From: Xanthobacteraceae bacterium
GTDB taxonomy: Bacteria; Pseudomonadota; Alphaproteobacteria; Rhizobiales; Xanthobacteraceae
DNA: 64,000 bases
Assembly (NCBI GenBank): GCA_019750915.1
Contig: JAIENY010000010.1
Coordinates: 62,001 to 126,000, forward strand
Direction: 5' to 3'
Part shown: piece by piece, positions 37,123-46,727 of the stretch
How the letters are laid out: each line of letters begins with the position of its first letter
Numbering within the stretch: the stretch's first letter is position 1
Notes under the pieces: model-generated
What the model was told of the DNA's origin: nothing
What the model saw: only the letters and a program-made list of their open reading frames with translations
The model's database searches: none
Made by a program: the position numbers and the translations under genes

Positions 37123-37605
37123 TCACGCCCGATGATAAGGGTGGCCGGAGAGAATGGTACCGGCCCGGTAAAGCTGTTCAAGAACCAGAATGCGAACGAT
37201 TTGATGCGGCCAGGTCGCCTTGCCAAATGACAACCGTAACTTTGCTTTGCGTCGAAACTCGGGTGCCAGCCCGTCGGCCCCGCCGATAATAAATGCGGCG
37301 CATGGAACGGCATCGTCGCGCCACAACGCCAATCTGTCTGCGAATACGGTGCTTTCAAGATTCTCGCCGCGCTCGTCGAGCGCGATGATGACGGATTTTT
37401 CCGGGATCGCCGCCTCGATCGCGCTCGCTTCCTCGGCCATCCGACCTGTAACGTCCGACTGGCGTCCCTCGGGCAGCTCGTGAATCTCCAGTCCGCGAAA
37501 TCCGAGCCTGCGGCCGATATCTTCAAACCGTGCGCGATAGCGCTCGGCAAGTTCCCGTTCCGGCCCCTGTTTCAGTCGGCCGACAGCAATGACGACAACC
37601 CGCAT
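37123..37605 (-). CDS. rlmH: 23S rRNA pseudouridine-1915 N3-methyltransferase RlmH
   Basis: SPOUT methyltransferase acting on pseudouridine 1915 of 23S rRNA. 160 residues: MRVVVIAVGRLKQGPERELA at the N-terminus, the SAM-binding trefoil knot with AAFIIGGADGLAPEFRRKAK, and the C-terminal LSFGKATWPHQIVRILVLEQ plus LYRAGTILSGHPYHRA, which is nearly invariant in the family. Lies between rsfS and the EnvC-like gene, the usual order nadD-rsfS-rlmH. Confidence 0.97.
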   Translation of the reverse strand: MRVVVIAVGRLKQGPERELAERYRARFEDIGRRLGFRGLEIHELPEGRQSDVTGRMAEEASAIEAAIPEKSVIIALDERGENLESTVFADRLALWRDDAVPCAAFIIGGADGLAPEFRRKAKLRLSFGKATWPHQIVRILVLEQLYRAGTILSGHPYHRA

Positions 37606-37661
37606 ACGCGCCGTTTAGCACGCAAGGGAGCGATTCGACACAATCGCTTTGACGCAGCCTC

Positions 37662-38060
37662 TCAGCGCGCTTTCTTCTTCGCCGGCTGGTCCGAGGCCCA
37701 CATCTTTTCAAGATTGTAGAACTCGCGAACCTCGGGTCTGAAAACGTGCACGATGACGTCACCGGAATCGATCAGCACCCAATCGCAATTGGGAAACCCC
37801 TCGACATGCGGCGCATCGAGACCGCTTTCCTTCAGGCCTTTAGCGACATTCTCCGCAATGGCCCCCACGTGGCGGTTCACTCGCCCGCTGGTGACGACCA
37901 TGTAATCAGTCATGGAGGATTTGCCGCGAAGGTCGATGGTGACCGTTTCTTCCGCCTTCATATCATCGAGACGGGAGAGGATCAGGTTAAGCGTCTCTTC
38001 AGCGTCGGGTCGCGCTTTCAGGACGGCGATGGGCGGCTTTTCTGTTCCCGCCCGGGACAA
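37662..38060 (-). CDS. rsfS: ribosome silencing factor RsfS
   Basis: Binds uL14 and blocks subunit joining in slow growth. Core family features: LILSRLDDMKAEETVTIDLR, SMTDYMVVTSGRVNRHVGAI and PNCDWVLIDSGDVIVHVFRP followed by EVREFYNLEKMW. The listed start is TTG 38060 (132 residues), which has no ribosome site. Fifteen bases upstream, CTG 38073-38075 lies six bases after a perfect AAGGAG (38082-38087) and is in frame, giving 137 residues; it is quite possibly the real start. No in-frame ATG or GTG exists before the upstream stop. Confidence 0.93.
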   Translation of the reverse strand: MSRAGTEKPPIAVLKARPDAEETLNLILSRLDDMKAEETVTIDLRGKSSMTDYMVVTSGRVNRHVGAIAENVAKGLKESGLDAPHVEGFPNCDWVLIDSGDVIVHVFRPEVREFYNLEKMWASDQPAKKKAR

Positions 38061-38196
38061 TGCAGATGCGGTCAGGGACCACTCCTTTCACTGTATCGCG
38101 AACATCGAATCTCGATATCCGCAGGTTATTGTAGTCATGTGGGGTTAACGCTTTCAATCGTCCAGTATATCGCAATTTTACGGTGTGCTGTTTGTG

Positions 38197-38820
38197 TCAC
38201 GTCCGCCAGCTCCCGTCAGGGTTCCGCAGGCCGGTGGAGGACAGGCTGGACTTCAGTCCGGTCAGGAACGTCCACGCCGGCGGCGCCTTTGTCGCCAATG
38301 TCGCGGCTTCGCTCTCCGGTACGCGCTCCTGCGCCAGTGCCCGAGCGGCAGGGGAGGCGAGCGCACGAAAGCTGTCCGGCGGGCGGTCGATCACCGCCAT
38401 GGGAACCATTGACGCGATATCGCGCCATCCCTTCCAGCGATGGAATTGAGCGAGGTTGTCGGCGCCCATGATCCATACAAAACGAACGCTCCCGCAGCGC
38501 CGCCGCAAATAAGTGATCGTATCGGCAGTGTAGCGCGTGCCAATGACGGATTCGAGACAACTGACGTCGATCAGCGGATGATGGGCGACGCGTCTTGCCG
38601 CTTCCATGCGGTCTTCGAGGGCGCGCGGCGACTTGTCTTTCAGGGGATTGCCGGGCGTCACCAGCCACCACATGCGATCGAGCTTGAGCCGCTTCAGCGC
38701 GAACAGGCTGATCGCGCGATGCGCGTCATGCGGCGGATTGAACGAGCCGCCGAGCAGGCCGATCCGCATGCCATCGGCGATGAGAGGAATGACCTCGCGC
38801 GGCGACAGCGCATTGGTCAC
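38197..38820 (-). CDS. nadD: nicotinate-nucleotide adenylyltransferase
   Basis: Makes deamido-NAD from nicotinate mononucleotide and ATP in NAD synthesis. 207 residues from GTG 38820, which overlaps the proA stop as GTGA. Nucleotidyltransferase motif [20 protein letters not shown] (substitution of the usual GH by DAH is seen in this group), then [29 protein letters not shown] and [19 protein letters not shown]. Second signature region [10 protein letters not shown] is close to the typical ISSTxIR. Overlap implies coupling with proA. Confidence 0.95.
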   Translation of the reverse strand: MTNALSPREVIPLIADGMRIGLLGGSFNPPHDAHRAISLFALKRLKLDRMWWLVTPGNPLKDKSPRALEDRMEAARRVAHHPLIDVSCLESVIGTRYTADTITYLRRRCGSVRFVWIMGADNLAQFHRWKGWRDIASMVPMAVIDRPPDSFRALASPAARALAQERVPESEAATLATKAPPAWTFLTGLKSSLSSTGLRNPDGSWRT

Positions 38821-40109
38821 GGGCGCGTCTGCCCTGTGCCATGCACGCGATATTTGAACGCGGTGAGTTGTTCGACGCCGACAGGTCCGCGCGCATGGAA
38901 TTTGCCGGTGGCGATTCCAATTTCCGCGCCGAAGCCGAACTCGCCGCCGTCAGCGAACTGCGTCGAGGCGTTATGAAGGACGATCGCTGAATCGACTTCG
39001 TTGAGAAACTTCTCGGCGGCTTTGGTATCGTCGGTCACGATCGCGTCGGTGTGATGCGAACCATATTTTTCGATATGGGCGATCGCGTCGTCGAGATTGC
39101 TGACGACTTTTGCAGCGATGATGGCGTCCTCGTACTCGGTGCCCCAGTCTTCTTCGGTGGCAGTCTTCACGCGCGCGTCGGTCGCGCGCACGGTGTCATC
39201 GCCGCGCACTTCGCAGCCGGCCTCGATCAGCATTCCGATCAGCGGCTTGAGATGGGTCTTCGCGGCAGCCTGATCGATCAGCAGCGTTTCGGCCGCGCCG
39301 CAGACACCGGGGCGGCGCATCTTCGCGTTCAGGACAATGGTCTTGGCCATGTCGAGCGAAGCGGCCTTGTCGACGAAGACGTGATTGACGCCTTCCAGAT
39401 GGGCGAACACCGGAACGCGCGCTTCCGCCTCAACGCGCGAAACCAGACTCTTGCCGCCGCGCGGGACAATCACGTCGATGCCGCCATTGAGGCCGGTCAG
39501 CATCAGGCCGACGGCCGCACGGTCTCGGGTCGGCACCAGCGTGATCGCCGCTTCCGGCAATCCGGCTTCGCGTAGGCCCTGCACAAGGCAGTTATGGATG
39601 GCGCGGCACGAACGGAATGAATCCGACCCGCCGCGCAGGATCACGGCATTCCCGGACTTCAGGCATAACGCGCCCGCATCTGCCAGCACGTTGGGGCGGC
39701 TTTCGAAGATCACACCCGCGACGCCGAGCGGCACGCGGACCCGTTCGATGGTCATGCCGTTGGGGCGGGTCCACTTTTCCATCACTTTGCCGACCGGATC
39801 GGCAAGTTCACGCACAACGTCGATGCCGTCCGCCATCGATTCAACTCGCGCCGCGTCGAGCGACAGGCGGTCGATGAACGCGCTGGTGGCACCGGCCGTG
39901 CGCGCCTCGGCGACGTCTTCGGCGTTGGCTGCAAGAATGTCCTTTGTCGCGGAACGAAGCGCCTTCGCCATTGCCGCAAGCGCCGCGTCTTTCTGCCGGC
40001 TCGGCGCGAGCGCAAGCATTCGCGCGGCCTCCCGCGCGTGGACGGCGAGATCGGCCATCAACGCAGGCAGGTCGGAGACGACATCAACGGCTTTGAGCGG
40101 AGCGTTCAT
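38817..40109 (-). CDS. proA: glutamate-5-semialdehyde dehydrogenase
   Basis: Second step of proline synthesis, reducing glutamyl phosphate with NADPH. 430 residues from ATG 40109 ([18 protein letters not shown]), the standard size; an in-frame extension upstream is not family-like. Features: [60 protein letters not shown] and the catalytic Cys in [16 protein letters not shown]. Sits between proB and nadD on the same strand. Confidence 0.96.
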   Translation of the reverse strand: MNAPLKAVDVVSDLPALMADLAVHAREAARMLALAPSRQKDAALAAMAKALRSATKDILAANAEDVAEARTAGATSAFIDRLSLDAARVESMADGIDVVRELADPVGKVMEKWTRPNGMTIERVRVPLGVAGVIFESRPNVLADAGALCLKSGNAVILRGGSDSFRSCRAIHNCLVQGLREAGLPEAAITLVPTRDRAAVGLMLTGLNGGIDVIVPRGGKSLVSRVEAEARVPVFAHLEGVNHVFVDKAASLDMAKTIVLNAKMRRPGVCGAAETLLIDQAAAKTHLKPLIGMLIEAGCEVRGDDTVRATDARVKTATEEDWGTEYEDAIIAAKVVSNLDDAIAHIEKYGSHHTDAIVTDDTKAAEKFLNEVDSAIVLHNASTQFADGGEFGFGAEIGIATGKFHARGPVGVEQLTAFKYRVHGTGQTRP

Positions 40110-40218
40110 CTTGAAATTCTGGTCTTTCGAAAGGGCGTCATGCCCTAGCATAGAAATCCGCAGGCCGCGAGGCGCGCAAAGCGGCTTGTCAGCCAATGGC
40201 CTAGCGTTTGATGCGGAT

Positions 40219-41364
40219 TCATTTCCCGGTTTCGTATTCGCGCGGCCCTGATACCACCAGATCGTCGCGATGAATAAGCTCGGTGCGGCCGCTGACACCG
40301 AGAATGGCGGCGGCCTCTGCCGAGGAATGGCCCTTGATCTGCTCGGCGTGATCGGCGTCATAGGCGATCAGGCCTCGCCCGATCTCATGGCCGTCCGGAC
40401 CGCGCACGACCACGGCATCCCCGCGGGCGAACTGGCCCTCGATCCGCGTGACGCCCGCGGGCAAGAGGCTCTTGCCGGCCCGCAGGGCGTTTACAGCGCC
40501 CGCATCGATGATCAGAACGCCCCTCGGTTCCAGCGAACCAGCGATCCAGCGTTTGCGAGCGGTCACGGGATTGGCCGGTGTCAGAAACCATGTGCATTTG
40601 CCGCCGTCGGCGATGGCCTGCAGCGGATGCTCGATCTTGCCCGAGGCGATCAGCATGTGCGTGCCGGCGGAAGTTGCGATTTTCGCGGCCTCGATCTTGG
40701 TGCGCATGCCGCCGCGCGACAGCTCCGAGCCCGCCGCGCCCGCCATCGCCTCGATATCGGCGGTCACGGAGTCCACAACGGGGATGAGTTTGGCGCCTGG
40801 ATTGAGGCCGGGCGGTGCGGTGTAAAGGCCGTCGATGTCGGACAGCAGCACGAGCAGGTCGGCGCTGGTCATGGTCGCGACGCGCGCAGCAAGGCGATCG
40901 TTGTCGCCATATCGGATTTCGTTGGTCGCCACCGTATCGTTCTCGTTGATGACGGGCACCGTGCGCCACTCCAGCAGCTTCGAGATGGTGGAGCGCGCGT
41001 TGAGATAGCGGCGACGTTCCTCGGTGTCCTGAAGCGTGACGAGGATTTGTCCCGCACCAATGCCATGATGGCCGAGCACTTCCGACCAGATTCGCGCCAG
41101 TGCGATTTGTCCGACGGCGGCGGCGGCCTGGCTTTCTTCCAGCTTCAGCGCGCCGCCCGGCAGTCTGAGGCGCGACCGGCCCAGCGCGATCGAGCCCGAG
41201 GAGACGACCAGTACGTCGCGGCCGTCGTGATGCAGCTTGGAGATATCGGCGGCGAGCGCCGTCAGCCATTTTCCCCTGACTTCACCGGCTGCGGAATCGA
41301 TCAGCAATGATGAGCCGACCTTCACAACGATGCGGCGGAAATCTTTTAGCTTGGGCTGGGACAT
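40219..41364 (-). CDS. proB: glutamate 5-kinase
   Basis: First, feedback-regulated step of proline synthesis. 381 residues from ATG 41364 ([20 protein letters not shown]). Amino-acid kinase domain with [34 protein letters not shown] and [20 protein letters not shown], plus a C-terminal PUA domain (about 280-360; [20 protein letters not shown]). The 109-base gap to proA is long for an operon but no terminator is visible in it. Confidence 0.96.
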   Translation of the reverse strand: MSQPKLKDFRRIVVKVGSSLLIDSAAGEVRGKWLTALAADISKLHHDGRDVLVVSSGSIALGRSRLRLPGGALKLEESQAAAAVGQIALARIWSEVLGHHGIGAGQILVTLQDTEERRRYLNARSTISKLLEWRTVPVINENDTVATNEIRYGDNDRLAARVATMTSADLLVLLSDIDGLYTAPPGLNPGAKLIPVVDSVTADIEAMAGAAGSELSRGGMRTKIEAAKIATSAGTHMLIASGKIEHPLQAIADGGKCTWFLTPANPVTARKRWIAGSLEPRGVLIIDAGAVNALRAGKSLLPAGVTRIEGQFARGDAVVVRGPDGHEIGRGLIAYDADHAEQIKGHSSAEAAAILGVSGRTELIHRDDLVVSGPREYETGK

Positions 41365-41389
41365 CTTGGGTCTTGAGTGATGAGAAAAA

Positions 41390-42460
41390 TCAGTTCGACA
41401 GCGGTGACCACGAGGAGGCCGGTTCCGGCGTCTCCCCGCTTTCCGGCTTGCCCTTTGCCTTTGACGACACCGGCGCTTCACTGATGACGTTTGCGAGCGT
41501 ACGCAGGACCTCCGGCACGCCCTGGCCGGTCGCACCGGAAACAAGCATTGGCGTTTTCTTTGCAGCGCGTTTCAGGCGGGCCTTCTGGTCCTTGAGATGA
41601 TCGGCATCGACAGCATCGATCTTGTTCAGCGCGACGATCTCGATCTTGTCCGTAAGGTCATGCTGATACGCCTCCAGTTCGGCGCGCACTGTCTTGTACG
41701 CTTTCCCCGCATGCTCGCAGGTCGCATCGACCAGATGTAGCAGCACGCGGCAGCGTTCGATATGGCCGAGGAAGCGATCGCCGAGGCCGAGGCCCTCATG
41801 CGCACCCTCGATCAGGCCGGGGATATCGGCGAGCACAAATTCGCGGCCGTCGATCTGAACCACGCCGAGTTGCGGATGCAGTGTGGTGAAAGGATAATCG
41901 GCGATCTTTGGCTTCGCGGCGCTGACAACCGAAAGGAATGTCGATTTACCCGCGTTGGGCAGGCCGACAAGACCGGCATCCGCGATAAGCTTCATCCGCA
42001 GCCAGATCCAGCGCTCCTCGCCAGGCTGGCCGGGATTGGCATGGCGCGGTGCGCGGTTAGTTGAGCTCTTAAAATGTGCGTTGCCGAAGCCGCCGTTGCC
42101 GCCCTTGGCGATGACGAAGGTCTCACCGAGCTTGGTGAAATCATGGAGCAGGGTTTCGCGATCTTCGTCGAAAACCTGGGTGCCGACCGGCACCTTCAGC
42201 ACGATGTCCTTGCCGCCCGCGCCGTGGCGGTCGCTTCCCATGCCGTGGCCGCCTTTCGGCGCCTTGAAGTGCTGCTGGTAGCGATAGTTGATCAGAGTAT
42301 TGAGGCCATCGACCACTTCGATGATGACATCGCCGCCACGGCCGCCATTGCCGCCGTTGGGGCCACCGAACTCGATGAACTTCTCACGGCGAAACGCGAT
42401 GCAGCCGTTCCCGCCGTCGCCGGAGCGAATGTAGACTTTGGCCTCGTCGAGAAATTTCAT
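41390..42460 (-). CDS. obgE: GTPase ObgE/CgtA
   Basis: Essential GTPase of large-subunit ribosome assembly and stress control. 356 residues: glycine-rich Obg fold (1-158; [20 protein letters not shown]), G domain with [20 protein letters not shown] (G1), [16 protein letters not shown] (G3), ALNKID (G4) and VSGATGQG (G5), and a short polar C-terminal tail. 25 bases before proB on the same strand; rpmA and rplU lie further upstream, the usual rplU-rpmA-obgE order with a GNAT gene in between. Confidence 0.97.
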   Translation of the reverse strand: MKFLDEAKVYIRSGDGGNGCIAFRREKFIEFGGPNGGNGGRGGDVIIEVVDGLNTLINYRYQQHFKAPKGGHGMGSDRHGAGGKDIVLKVPVGTQVFDEDRETLLHDFTKLGETFVIAKGGNGGFGNAHFKSSTNRAPRHANPGQPGEERWIWLRMKLIADAGLVGLPNAGKSTFLSVVSAAKPKIADYPFTTLHPQLGVVQIDGREFVLADIPGLIEGAHEGLGLGDRFLGHIERCRVLLHLVDATCEHAGKAYKTVRAELEAYQHDLTDKIEIVALNKIDAVDADHLKDQKARLKRAAKKTPMLVSGATGQGVPEVLRTLANVISEAPVSSKAKGKPESGETPEPASSWSPLSN

Positions 42461-42483
42461 GACCTATCCGTAACGCAAGATGG

Positions 42484-42510
42484 GCGTGCCGGACAACTCG
42501 TCCGGCACGC
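42484..42510 (-). terminator. hairpin between GNAT gene and obgE
   Basis: Perfect 11-bp stem gcgtgccggac/gtccggcacgc around five bases, placed 15 bases after the GNAT stop on the minus strand. No T-run follows, so partial termination is likely. Confidence 0.6.
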
Positions 42511-42525
42511 ATCATCGTTAAGTCC

Positions 42526-43113
42526 TTAACGCCGGCGCGAATTGCTCCAGCTTTTCAATGACGACCAGACGCCGCGCTCAAGCCGGAAACGATCCACCGG
42601 GGTGGACGAGCCGAGCGCGAGAAATCGGTGCAGTTCGACGCCGGTCCACTGGAATCCGCATTTCTCAAGGACGCGCCGCGAGGCCGGATTGACCACGCGC
42701 GCACCGGAGCGGATTTCATCGACCGTGAATTCCTCGAAGGCGAAATCGATCAATGCGCGGGCTGCTTCCGTCGCGTAGCCGTTGCTCCAGCGATCGGCGG
42801 TGATGCAGTAGCCGAGTTCAGGAGCGTCGTTCTTGTCCCAGGTGAGGCTGGCCAGCCCGATCGCCTCGCCCTTGCGTTCGATCAGGAAGTGCATGCCTTC
42901 CACGGCGACGACATTCGAGACGAACGCGACGGCATCGTCGATCGTATAGGGGTGCGGCACCCGGCGCAGATTCATGGCAACGCGCTTGTCGGCAACGATT
43001 TGCGCGATGGCTTTTACGTCCGCGAGCGTCGGTTGGCGCAGCACCAGCCGTTCGGTCTCGAGGACGACTGTTCTCAGTTCCCGCAAGGGTTGGATAGGGT
43101 GTTCCTGCAACAT
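42526..43113 (-). CDS. GNAT family N-acetyltransferase, RimJ/RimL type
   Basis: Acetyl-CoA-dependent acyltransferase of the Acetyltransf_3 group, which includes ribosomal-protein acetylases; substrate unknown. 195 residues, ATG 43113 with AAGGAG eight bases upstream. Features: VLETERLVLRQPTLADVKAI at the N-terminus, FLIERKGEAIGLASLTWDKN, LGYCITADRWSNGYATEAAR (acetyl-CoA loop region) and VNPASRRVLEKCGFQWTGVE. Location between rpmA and obgE hints at a ribosome-related role, but that is inference from position only. Confidence 0.9.
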   Translation of the reverse strand: MLQEHPIQPLRELRTVVLETERLVLRQPTLADVKAIAQIVADKRVAMNLRRVPHPYTIDDAVAFVSNVVAVEGMHFLIERKGEAIGLASLTWDKNDAPELGYCITADRWSNGYATEAARALIDFAFEEFTVDEIRSGARVVNPASRRVLEKCGFQWTGVELHRFLALGSSTPVDRFRLERGVWSSLKSWSNSRRR

Positions 43114-43166
43114 CTTAAGGCTCCTTCTGGTGAACCGCCCCGAAGCGGCGGCCGGAAAAAACGAAA

Positions 43167-43195
43167 AGGGGGAGGCCGGTTTCCCGTCTCCCCCT
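43167..43195 (-). terminator. terminator of the rplU-rpmA operon
   Basis: Stem agggggag/ctccccct, followed on the minus strand by ttttcgtttttt. It lies about 65 bases after the rpmA stop. Confidence 0.7.
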
Positions 43196-43260
43196 AAGAG
43201 CCATTTTTGTGCTCTGCCGGTTCAACGAGACCCGGCAAGACCCCAACTGGTGTCTACCGT

Positions 43261-43530
43261 CTATTCAGCCGCCTCTGCTACCGGGACCACCGATATAAAG
43301 GTACGGCCGTTGGCTTTGGCGCGGAATTCGACGCGGCCCTCGACCTTGGCGAAAAGGGTATGATCGGTGCCCATGCCGACATTCGTGCCCGGATGCCAGG
43401 TGGTGCCGCGCTGGCGCGCAATAATATTGCCCGGAATCACGAGCTCACCGCCAAACGCCTTGATGCCGAGGCGCTTGCCAGCCGAGTCGCGTCCGTTGCG
43501 CGATGAACCGCCTGCTTTTTTGTGAGCCAT
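43261..43530 (-). CDS. rpmA: 50S ribosomal protein L27
   Basis: Component of the peptidyl transferase region of the large subunit. 89 residues: [20 protein letters not shown] at the N-terminus, [20 protein letters not shown] and the signature [20 protein letters not shown]. No N-terminal extension needing cleavage. Downstream of rplU by 77 bases. Confidence 0.97.
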   Translation of the reverse strand: MAHKKAGGSSRNGRDSAGKRLGIKAFGGELVIPGNIIARQRGTTWHPGTNVGMGTDHTLFAKVEGRVEFRAKANGRTFISVVPVAEAAE

Positions 43531-43607
43531 GGCTCGTCTCCAAAATTATCTTCAGTGTGTAACCCGATTCCGGGATGGAATCACTTCAATTTTTGTCGTT
43601 CCGACGC

Positions 43608-44114
43608 TCACTCGGACTTCGCTGCGGCCTTTTTGGCGGGAGCCTTTTTGGCCGCGGTCTTCGGAGCCGCTTCTTTCTTTGCCGCCGGCTTGGCTGTGGC
43701 CTTCTTCGCCGGAGCCTTCTTGGCGGTTTCGGTCTCGTCTCCCGCAGGGGCGGCCGCGACCGGCTTTTCCTTCTTCACGCGCGGGCCGATGGAAGGCGTT
43801 TTGCCGTCCGTCAGAATCTCGGTGACGCGGATCACGGTGATCTCGTCACGGTAGCCACGCTTGCGCTTTGAATTCTTGCGGCGGCGCTTCTTGAAGGCGA
43901 TGACCTTCGGGCCACGCTTGTGGTCGAGCACTTCAGCCGCGACCGACGCACCCGCCACCAGCGGGGCACCAAGCACCGGCGTATCACCGCCGACCAGCAG
44001 AACTTCACCAAGCTGCACGATCGTACCGACATCGCCGGCGATCTTGCCAATCTCAAGCACATCATTCGGAACGACCCGGAATTGCCGGCCGCCCGTTTTG
44101 ATGACTGCGAACAT
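43608..44114 (-). CDS. rplU: 50S ribosomal protein L21 with Ala/Lys-rich tail
   Basis: 23S rRNA-binding protein of the large subunit. Residues 1-103 are a normal L21 ([40 protein letters not shown] with KRGYRD). Residues about 111-168 are an added tail rich in Ala, Lys and Pro, with AKKAPAKKA at 131-139 and a near copy at 155-163, like histone H1 or PhaF-type tails. The coding DNA there is correspondingly repetitive. Tails of this kind occur in related genera; their role is unclear. Confidence 0.96.
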   Translation of the reverse strand: MFAVIKTGGRQFRVVPNDVLEIGKIAGDVGTIVQLGEVLLVGGDTPVLGAPLVAGASVAAEVLDHKRGPKVIAFKKRRRKNSKRKRGYRDEITVIRVTEILTDGKTPSIGPRVKKEKPVAAAPAGDETETAKKAPAKKATAKPAAKKEAAPKTAAKKAPAKKAAAKSE

Positions 44115-44419
44115 CGTTCTAATCCTTCGTGTTCGATCCCGGCTCTCGGACGATGTCCGGGCCAGCTTCTTGTTCAGTCGTTATGGGTTCAGTGCGGGTC
44201 TTGCGACCACGCAAAAGTAAACGGCGCGAGAAACCTCCGCGCCGGGTGGGTGACTTATAGCCGTGGGCAGGCGGGAGTCAAGGCAAGCAGGCCGCCAAAT
44301 CAGGCGAAACGGCCGGAAAATCAGCCGATTTGGGGCGTTTCGAGGCGCGCCGGCCGATGAAACCAATGCGGTTCCGGGCCGTTGACGTTCCATCATTGGC
44401 TTCGGGGCTCAAGGACATC
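44115..44419. other. 305-base intergenic region between rplU and the ROK-like gene
   Basis: Divergent region that must hold both promoters. A hairpin cggcgcg/cgcgccg (near 44222-44244) could be part of an rplU leader on the minus strand, though I cannot match it to a known L21 leader. Nothing else is supported. Confidence 0.5.
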
Positions 44420-45553
44420 ATGGCTGAAGACACTCTTACCACCGTCGGCATCGGCCAGCACGGGGCCTCGCGGCTGCCCTCTGTCGAGGTCGACAGTTAC
44501 AACATCGAGATCAAGGACGAAGACGGCTTTTTGGGTGATCGTGCCAGCAAGGGTGCTTTTCAGAAAATCCTCGACGAGTGGCGCAAGCCGGTCAAGAAAG
44601 ACGGAGATGATCCGTTCGGCGGCAAGGCGTCCGAGGAGATCAGCAAAAAGGAGCTCGATGCTCTTCTCGTCGGCGACGATGTCGAGGCCTCCGCAATCGT
44701 GCACAGCGCCGTCGAGGGGTTCGCGCATGAGCTTGCGTTCGTCACCCGGCGGTTCCTGAAAACGAAGGCCTGGGACAAGACCGAAGCTATCGTTGTCGGC
44801 GGCGGGTTCCGCCAGAGCCGGATCGGAGAGCTTGCGATCGCACGCGCGGGTATCATCCTGAAAGCCGAGGGGTTCAAGATCGAGATGGTACCGATCCGCT
44901 TTCATCCCGACGATGCCGGGTTGATCGGCTGCGCGCATTTGGCGCCGTCGTGGATTTTCGAGGCGCATGACAGCCTGCTTGCCGTCGATATCGGCGGCAC
45001 CAACATCCGCTGCGGCGTTGTCGAGACGCGGCAAAAAAAAGCGCCGGATCTATCGAAGGCGCAGGTTTGGGCATCGGAAATCTGGCGTCATGCCGACGAT
45101 GAACCGACGCGCGAGGGCGCAGTGAAAAAGCTCGCCGGTATGCTGAAGGATTTTATCGCCAAGACCGAGAAGGAAGGGTTGAAACTTGCGCCCTTCATCG
45201 GCGTCTCATGCCCCGGCGTCATTGATGCCGACGGTTCGATCGAAAAGGGCGCGCAGAATCTTCCGGGCAACTGGGAAAGCAGCAAGTTCAACCTGCCTGC
45301 AAGTCTGGTCGAAGCGATTCCTACCATTGGCGATCACGATGCAGCCGTGTTGATGCACAATGACGGGGTGGTTCAGGGCCTGAGTGAGATCCCCTTTATG
45401 CAGGATCACAAGCGCTGGGGGATCCTCACCATCGGCACGGGACTTGGCAACGCGCGCTTCACCAACCGCGCACCAGCCGATAAGAAAAGCGGCAACGAGA
45501 AAAAGAACGGTGACAAAAAATCATCGGATAAAAAGGAGAAAGATAAAGATTAA
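44420..45553 (+). CDS. ROK-like protein with apparently permuted domain order
   Basis: Sugar-kinase-like protein related to ROK, 377 residues from ATG 44420 (AAGGA just upstream). Residues 1-187 resemble the C-terminal half of ROK proteins: GDDVEASAIVHSAVEGFAHE, then IVVGGGF (124-130) and DDAGLIGCAHLAP (164-176). Residues 188-347 resemble the N-terminal half: DIGGTNIRCG (190-199), GVSCPGVID (261-269), NLPGNW (280-285), GDHDAAV (304-310) and IGTGLGN (338-344). Residues 351-377 are a Lys/Asp-rich tail. The halves are thus in reverse order. The ROK zinc motif CxCGxxGCxE is absent. ATP and Asp-type catalytic motifs survive, so kinase activity is possible; substrate unknown. Confidence 0.8.
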   Translation: MAEDTLTTVGIGQHGASRLPSVEVDSYNIEIKDEDGFLGDRASKGAFQKILDEWRKPVKKDGDDPFGGKASEEISKKELDALLVGDDVEASAIVHSAVEGFAHELAFVTRRFLKTKAWDKTEAIVVGGGFRQSRIGELAIARAGIILKAEGFKIEMVPIRFHPDDAGLIGCAHLAPSWIFEAHDSLLAVDIGGTNIRCGVVETRQKKAPDLSKAQVWASEIWRHADDEPTREGAVKKLAGMLKDFIAKTEKEGLKLAPFIGVSCPGVIDADGSIEKGAQNLPGNWESSKFNLPASLVEAIPTIGDHDAAVLMHNDGVVQGLSEIPFMQDHKRWGILTIGTGLGNARFTNRAPADKKSGNEKKNGDKKSSDKKEKDKD

Positions 45554-45674
45554 CGTCGCTCATGTTCCCGCACGAAGATCACTTTTGAATACACATCGCG
45601 GATGGAATTTCCGGAGGTCACCGGAAACATGACTTGCTCCGAATGATTGGTTTGTTGTCATGAAGGAGGAGAGC

Positions 45675-45965
45675 ATGAGGAAAACAGCAATCATTGCGGT
45701 TATGCTTGCGGCTGTTGGCGCCATGGCGGCGACGGCACCTGCGCAGGCGCGTAACGGTCGGAACGCGGCGGCGATCGGCGCTGGTATCGCGGCGGGCGCA
45801 ATCGCTGCCGGCGCCGCGGGTGCATACGGACCTTACGGCTACGGAGGTTATGGGTATGGTCCGGGCTACGGATATTACGGGCCAGGTTATGGATCGTATG
45901 CCTATTACGGCGGGCCTCACTATGGTCGCCCTCACTATCGTCATTGGCACCACCGTCACTGGTAA
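45675..45965 (+). CDS. small exported Gly/Tyr-rich protein
   Basis: 96 residues from ATG 45675, with a very strong AAGGAGGAGAG ribosome site. Signal peptide MRKTAIIAVMLAAVGAMAAT ending APAQA; then an Ala/Gly hydrophobic stretch (AAIGAGIAAGAIAAGAAGAY) like a glycine-zipper helix; then repeated GYG/YGPG units and a His/Arg-rich end (HYRHWHHRHW). Similar small proteins are common in Bradyrhizobium relatives; function unknown. The His cluster could bind metal, which is only a guess. Followed by a strong terminator. Confidence 0.85.
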   Translation: MRKTAIIAVMLAAVGAMAATAPAQARNGRNAAAIGAGIAAGAIAAGAAGAYGPYGYGGYGYGPGYGYYGPGYGSYAYYGGPHYGRPHYRHWHHRHW

Positions 45966-45981
45966 TGTCGAACGCGAAAAG

Positions 45982-46006
45982 CCCGGGATGTCATCCCGGG
46001 TTTTTT
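45982..46006 (+). terminator. terminator of the Gly/Tyr-rich protein gene
   Basis: Perfect 8-bp stem cccgggat/atcccggg with a three-base loop and six T at 46001-46006, 16 bases after the stop codon. Confidence 0.92.
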
Positions 46007-46111
46007 CATTTGCTCATTCAACCGCCGTCAGATTGTTTTTAAGGCTCCCCTTGCGCGGTGATTTCGCCGATAATCGAGCGAGGACAGATATGCTGTCAGG
46101 GAGCATCAGTG

Positions 46112-46717
46112 ATGGTAACGCGCGGGTTTTTGGGCCGGGGACACTCAAACAACGACAATCGGCTTCCACCCGGCCAGCATCTCGTCAGTGACTTTCCGGT
46201 TTTGTCGGCGGGCCTGACACCGCGGGTAAATCCTGTGAAATGGTCCTTCACGTTGAAGTATGGGCCTCAACCGGTGGCAAAATGGAATTGGACTGAATTC
46301 AACGCGCTGCCGAAGACCGACCTCGTCAAGGATATTCATTGCGTCACCTCCTGGTCGAAATTCGACACCAAGTGGCAGGGCGTGATGGTCGATGACATCC
46401 TCGCAGCAGCGGGGCTTGAGCCTCCGACTTCCTTTGTGCTGGCGCATTCCTACGACGATTATTCGACCAATGTTCCTGTCGCGGATTTGCTCGGCGGCAG
46501 GGCCATGGTTGCAACCCATTACGACGGCCAACCGCTCACGGCTGATCACGGTGGCCCCGCGCGGCTGCTGGTGCCGCATCTCTACCTCTGGAAGTCGGCG
46601 AAATGGGTGAACGGACTGCAATTTACCGATCGCGACACGGCGGGATTCTGGGAGTTGCGCGGTTATCACATGTACGGCGATCCGTGGCGCGAGCAGCGCT
46701 ACTCGGACGATCCGTGA
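46112..46717 (+). CDS. sulfite oxidase-like molybdopterin oxidoreductase
   Basis: Member of the YuiH/YedY-related sulfite-oxidase-like family (COG2041), 201 residues from ATG 46112 with AGGGAG upstream. Landmarks: LPPGQHLVSDFPVLSAGLTP, KWSFTLKYG, the molybdenum-ligand Cys in DIHCVTSWSKFD, GVMVDDILAAAGL, and HGGPARLLVPHLYLWKSAKW. No signal peptide or Tat motif, so cytosolic. Ten bases upstream of a ferredoxin-reductase-like gene, which probably supplies its electrons. Physiological substrate unknown. Confidence 0.92.
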   Translation: MVTRGFLGRGHSNNDNRLPPGQHLVSDFPVLSAGLTPRVNPVKWSFTLKYGPQPVAKWNWTEFNALPKTDLVKDIHCVTSWSKFDTKWQGVMVDDILAAAGLEPPTSFVLAHSYDDYSTNVPVADLLGGRAMVATHYDGQPLTADHGGPARLLVPHLYLWKSAKWVNGLQFTDRDTAGFWELRGYHMYGDPWREQRYSDDP

Positions 46718-46727
46718 GCTGTCGCCG

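Noticed and set aside
43608-43785. Repetitive DNA at the end of rplU as a repeat element
   Set aside because: It is coding for the Ala/Lys tail in frame, not an independent repeat.
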